64,000 nucleotides of DNA from Diadema setosum. Lineage: Eukaryota > Echinodermata > Echinoidea > Diadematoida > Diadematidae. The position numbers and the translations under genes were made by a program. Location: contig CM067067.1 of assembly GCA_033980235.1 (NCBI GenBank), positions 20,341,239-20,405,238 on the forward strand, read 5' to 3'. The notes below the pieces were generated by a model. The model saw nothing but the letters and a program-made list of their open reading frames with translations. It was not told the DNA's origin and searched no databases. Shown in pieces: positions 61,358 through 64,000 of this stretch (the stretch's first letter is position 1; each line of letters starts with the position of its first letter).

Positions 61358-61921
61358 TTAAAGGAAAGTTCACCTTCATTAACATAAGGATTGAGAGAAT
61401 GTAGCAATATTAGTAGAACACATCATTGAAAATTTGAGGAAAATCGGACAATCCGTTCAAAAGTTATTAATTTTTGAAGTTTTTGTGCAGTCACCGCTGG
61501 ATGAGAAGACTACTGCAGTGTATGATGTCACATGCGTACAACAATATAAGGAAAATATAAAGAGAATTTCACAAAATTTCATCTTTTGAAAAAGTACACA
61601 TTCCCTTGACTTGTTACTGACATATATTATGGGTAATACTATTCCCATTGCCTTTAGAAAGAGGCAAGTCAAGTGCTCTCTTATTATGTGAAAAAGTGAA
61701 AATATGTTGAATTTTCTTTACATTTTCTTTATACTGTTGTACTCATATGACATCATGAGCCTTAGTAGTCTCTTCATCCAGTGGTTCCAACACAAAAATT
61801 TTTAAAATTCATAACTTTTACATCGATTGTCCAATTTTCCTCAAACTTTCACTGATGTGTTCTACTAATATTGCTGCATTCTGTCAATCCTTATGTTTAT
61901 GAAGGTGAACTTGTCCTTTAA
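61358..61921. mobile_element. TTAA-bounded palindromic MITE, family B2 copy
   Basis: Starts TTAAAGGAAAGTTCACC and ends GGTGAACTTGTCCTTTAA, 564 bp, collinear with 21,190-21,761. Confidence 0.9.
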
Positions 61922-62304
61922 CTAAGCAGTTCAGCTATAGGCCTACCTCCATGGGTTATGCAATGACAAATGATTGAAATTACAAGCAAAATTACAAATG
62001 ACTACGTAGTACATTCTCATGTGATATTTATAGTCTATCCTGTAACATCTTTAAATCTGATGTTTTGATGTTGACAGTGCACAATATATTTTCACTACCT
62101 CCTCATTACCATAACCTTGAAGATGAATAATTTGTTACAGGAAAATCCTTAAAGATTGCAGTACACTTTTGTTGATGTCATGATATAATTTCATTATTAA
62201 CATCTATCCCCTTTTTGCCATGGCTCTGTAAATCAATACTTGTAATCAGTCAGCAGTCTTGAATTCTAGAAGGCTGATATGGTATCCTGTAGAACAGGCA
62301 GTCA

Positions 62305-62670
62305 TTAAAGGGATCGTACAGTTTTGGTTGAGACTTTGGTTTTTGGTTGAGAAACTTCTTACGAAATATGAAAGAGCATGTAATTCTATGAGGAATTCAA
62401 CATTTATTTGATGAAAATTGGTTTTGAAACATTTGGCTGAGATATCCAAAATAGAGCAATTCTACTAAAGTCTGGGACCCACACTTTATTACGACCGCTT
62501 TGTTTTACTTTATTTGTTGATGTTTCAGTCATTCCAAACCCGATTTTCATAAAATAAACTTTGAATTCCTCATAAAATGGTATGCTGTATCATAAGTTTT
62601 TTCTTGGTATCTCCCAAAAATTTAAAAGCCCAATTCTCATCTCCACCAATACTACACACCATCCCTTTAA
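62305..62670. mobile_element. Family C palindromic MITE, copy 3
   Basis: Runs TTAAAGGGATCGTACAGTTT to ACACCATCCCTTTAA, 366 bp. Its right TTAA (62,667-62,670) is also the left TTAA of the next element. Confidence 0.86.
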
Positions 62671-63419
62671 AGGCATTATTTACCATTTGCAGATGAAACA
62701 GAAACCCAGCTTTAGTGCTCAAAATTGTTCTAGAATGTCAGTTAGGGATAGAAAGAACCAATGTAAAAATTTTTATCATGATAATGTTGTTGTTGTTGTT
62801 CATTTTCCATCTGTGAAGATGGCTGGATAGCCCATATTCAGCTACACTAAGCTGGTCTTCCATGGGGTCCAGTTGGTTGTGGGGTGGGACCACTTCACCG
62901 GGTTAGACACCCTGCTCTTTGCGATGAATGAATGAAGCGGGATCTTTTACGTGCATGAGCTGTGACTCTCTCATACACGGGACCTCCATTTTATGTCCTA
63001 TCCGAGGGACAGAGTGTTTTGCCTCTTGCTAGAGGGGACGGTATGTTTACACACAACATTGCTCAGTCTAGACTCGGGTTCGAACCCGGGCCGCGTGATC
63101 GTGAGGCAGATGCGCTACCGACTGAGCCAACTCACCGCCCTAATCGCACATAATCAATGTCACATATTATTGAATATACAAAATTTGAATTTAATAGTTT
63201 TGATAAAATTGTTTCTAAACTGTCAAACCATAGACATCTGCAGTTATGGTTTATTATCTAGAAAAATAGTGATATCTCTTTTATTTTAGGTTTTATTGAG
63301 AAATTTTTATATGGAAGGATGTTTTGTGATACAACTGACCTACACTGTATAAACTTGCATCAACTGATAACTAGAACATTTATAAAATCACTGCTCCCAA
63401 TGGTAAACTGTACCTTTAA
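62667..63419. mobile_element. TTAA-bounded element carrying a nested SINE
   Basis: The left end TTAAAGGCATTATTTACCAT has its inverse AATGGTAAACTGTACCTTTAA (split here only by mismatches) at 63,399-63,419. Of its 753 bp, 356 are the minus-strand SINE at 62,785-63,140. A diverged copy of its left part lies at 2,831. Confidence 0.78.
62785..63140 (-). mobile_element. tRNA-derived SINE, full length
   Basis: Read on the minus strand it begins GGGCGGTGAGTTGGCTCAG, with an A box (TGGCTCAGTCGG) and a B box (GGTTCGAACCC at 63,076-63,087) spaced as in tRNA promoters. A body of about 250 bp shared with the 46,501 copy follows, then an (AAC)n tail at 62,785-62,802. It sits inside the TTAA-bounded element 62,667-63,419. 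RNA polymerase III transcription is inferred from the boxes. Confidence 0.88.
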
Positions 63420-63903
63420 ACTGACAGGCAAAGGGGCAGGGCCCCAGGCATATTGAAACACTCCCTGTCACTTGTATTAACAAGTTAGATTAGAAGCTTC
63501 CTGTCTGTTACATGTAGCATTTTATGCTCAATGACCAAATTGGTAAACTCCTGTGCATTCCGTATGTGAGGAATAGTTCTGTTGCCCATATTTCTCACCC
63601 TGGAGCTGTGTCTTCAGAATTGAATTGATTTGTTCTGTATACATAAAAAATTACATCATGTGTCAAAAAAAGAAATAAAAATAATTTGAAAATACTGTTT
63701 TGAAAACTGTGAAATTCACTCCATCCCAGAAGCACAAATGCCAACATTATCATGTCAGAGTTATTGAGGCCCATCAACTTCAGGCAGTTAGCCTTTTTGT
63801 AGAGTACCAGACTTTTAGAATGCTCTCTCTCCCTCTTGTGTGTATGTTTTGTTTTGTTTGTTTGTTTGTGGTTGACAGTGTAGCGAGTGTTCTCGTTATT
63901 TCT

Positions 63904-64000
63904 ATGCCTCCTCCACGAAGTGTCGCCGGAGGCATTATGTTTTCGGGTTGTCCGTCCTTCTGTCTGTCCGTCCGTCCGTCCGTCGTCCCGTCCATCCGTC
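63904..64000 (+). mobile_element. Left end of a second pearl-like element, cut by the window edge
   Basis: The hairpin ATGCCTCC...GGAGGCAT (63,904-63,935) is followed at once by a GTCC/CCGT tetranucleotide tract from 63,947. The plan matches the 9,594 element, but with different hairpin sequence. Confidence 0.5.

Noticed and set aside
63071..63140. A possible tRNA gene (clear A and B boxes)
   Set aside because: The 5' GGGCGGT has no pairing ACCGCCC after the T-arm, and the sequence continues into a SINE body with an AAC tail, so it is the tRNA-like head of a SINE.

Overview
The window reads as nuclear DNA of a marine invertebrate deuterostome, most likely an echinoderm such as a sea urchin or sea star. 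The grounds are AT-rich sequence, spliced genes with GT-AG introns of 0.3-5 kb, a mitochondrial creatine kinase rather than only an arginine kinase, and a very dense load of small palindromic DNA transposons, LINE and SINE fragments and microsatellites. The species is an inference. No bacterial genes, operons, CRISPR arrays or prophages are present, and most open reading frames over 60 codons are chance or repeat-derived.

Two genes can be assembled with confidence, and they are convergent. On the plus strand, four coding exons between 13,176 and 24,521 encode cysteine dioxygenase type 1 from the residue equivalent to human Tyr58 to the stop codon; the first coding exon (about 57 residues) was not found in the 13 kb upstream. 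On the minus strand, seven exons between 47,532 and 39,957 encode a complete mitochondrial creatine kinase of 427 residues. All splice sites are GT-AG, phases agree, and the active-site residues are present in both. A weak candidate first coding exon of an unrecognised plus-strand gene lies at 57,007-57,058. The two enzymes act in separate pathways: cysteine to cysteine sulfinate in the cytosol, and phosphocreatine production in the mitochondrial intermembrane space.

Layout. 1-13 kb is a repeat field: TTAA-bounded palindromes, a 1-kb foldback at 5.8-6.9 kb and a pearl/Helentron-like element with seven units of about 160 bp at 9.6-10.9 kb. 13-25 kb is cysteine dioxygenase, with large repeat-filled introns. 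25-39.7 kb is intergenic, with pogo-like MITEs, nested MITEs, a 3.27-kb terminal-inverted-repeat element with a 6-bp target duplication, and a near-perfect 430-bp palindrome. 39.7-47.6 kb is creatine kinase, whose introns hold a 1.07-kb inverted repeat and a SINE. 47.6-64 kb is again repeats: a 5'-truncated LINE with a perfect 12-bp target duplication, MITE pairs sharing a TTAA, nested palindromes that include telomere-like repeats, a 2.2-kb palindrome, a full-length tRNA-derived SINE and the start of a second pearl-like element at the right edge.

The main pattern outside the genes is mobile-element architecture. TTAA-bounded palindromes fall end to end on a shared TTAA at three separate places. 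Telomere-like arrays occur twice, each time enclosed by an inverted repeat. Several elements are nested. All repeat boundaries come from reading the sequence by eye and may be off by a few bases.
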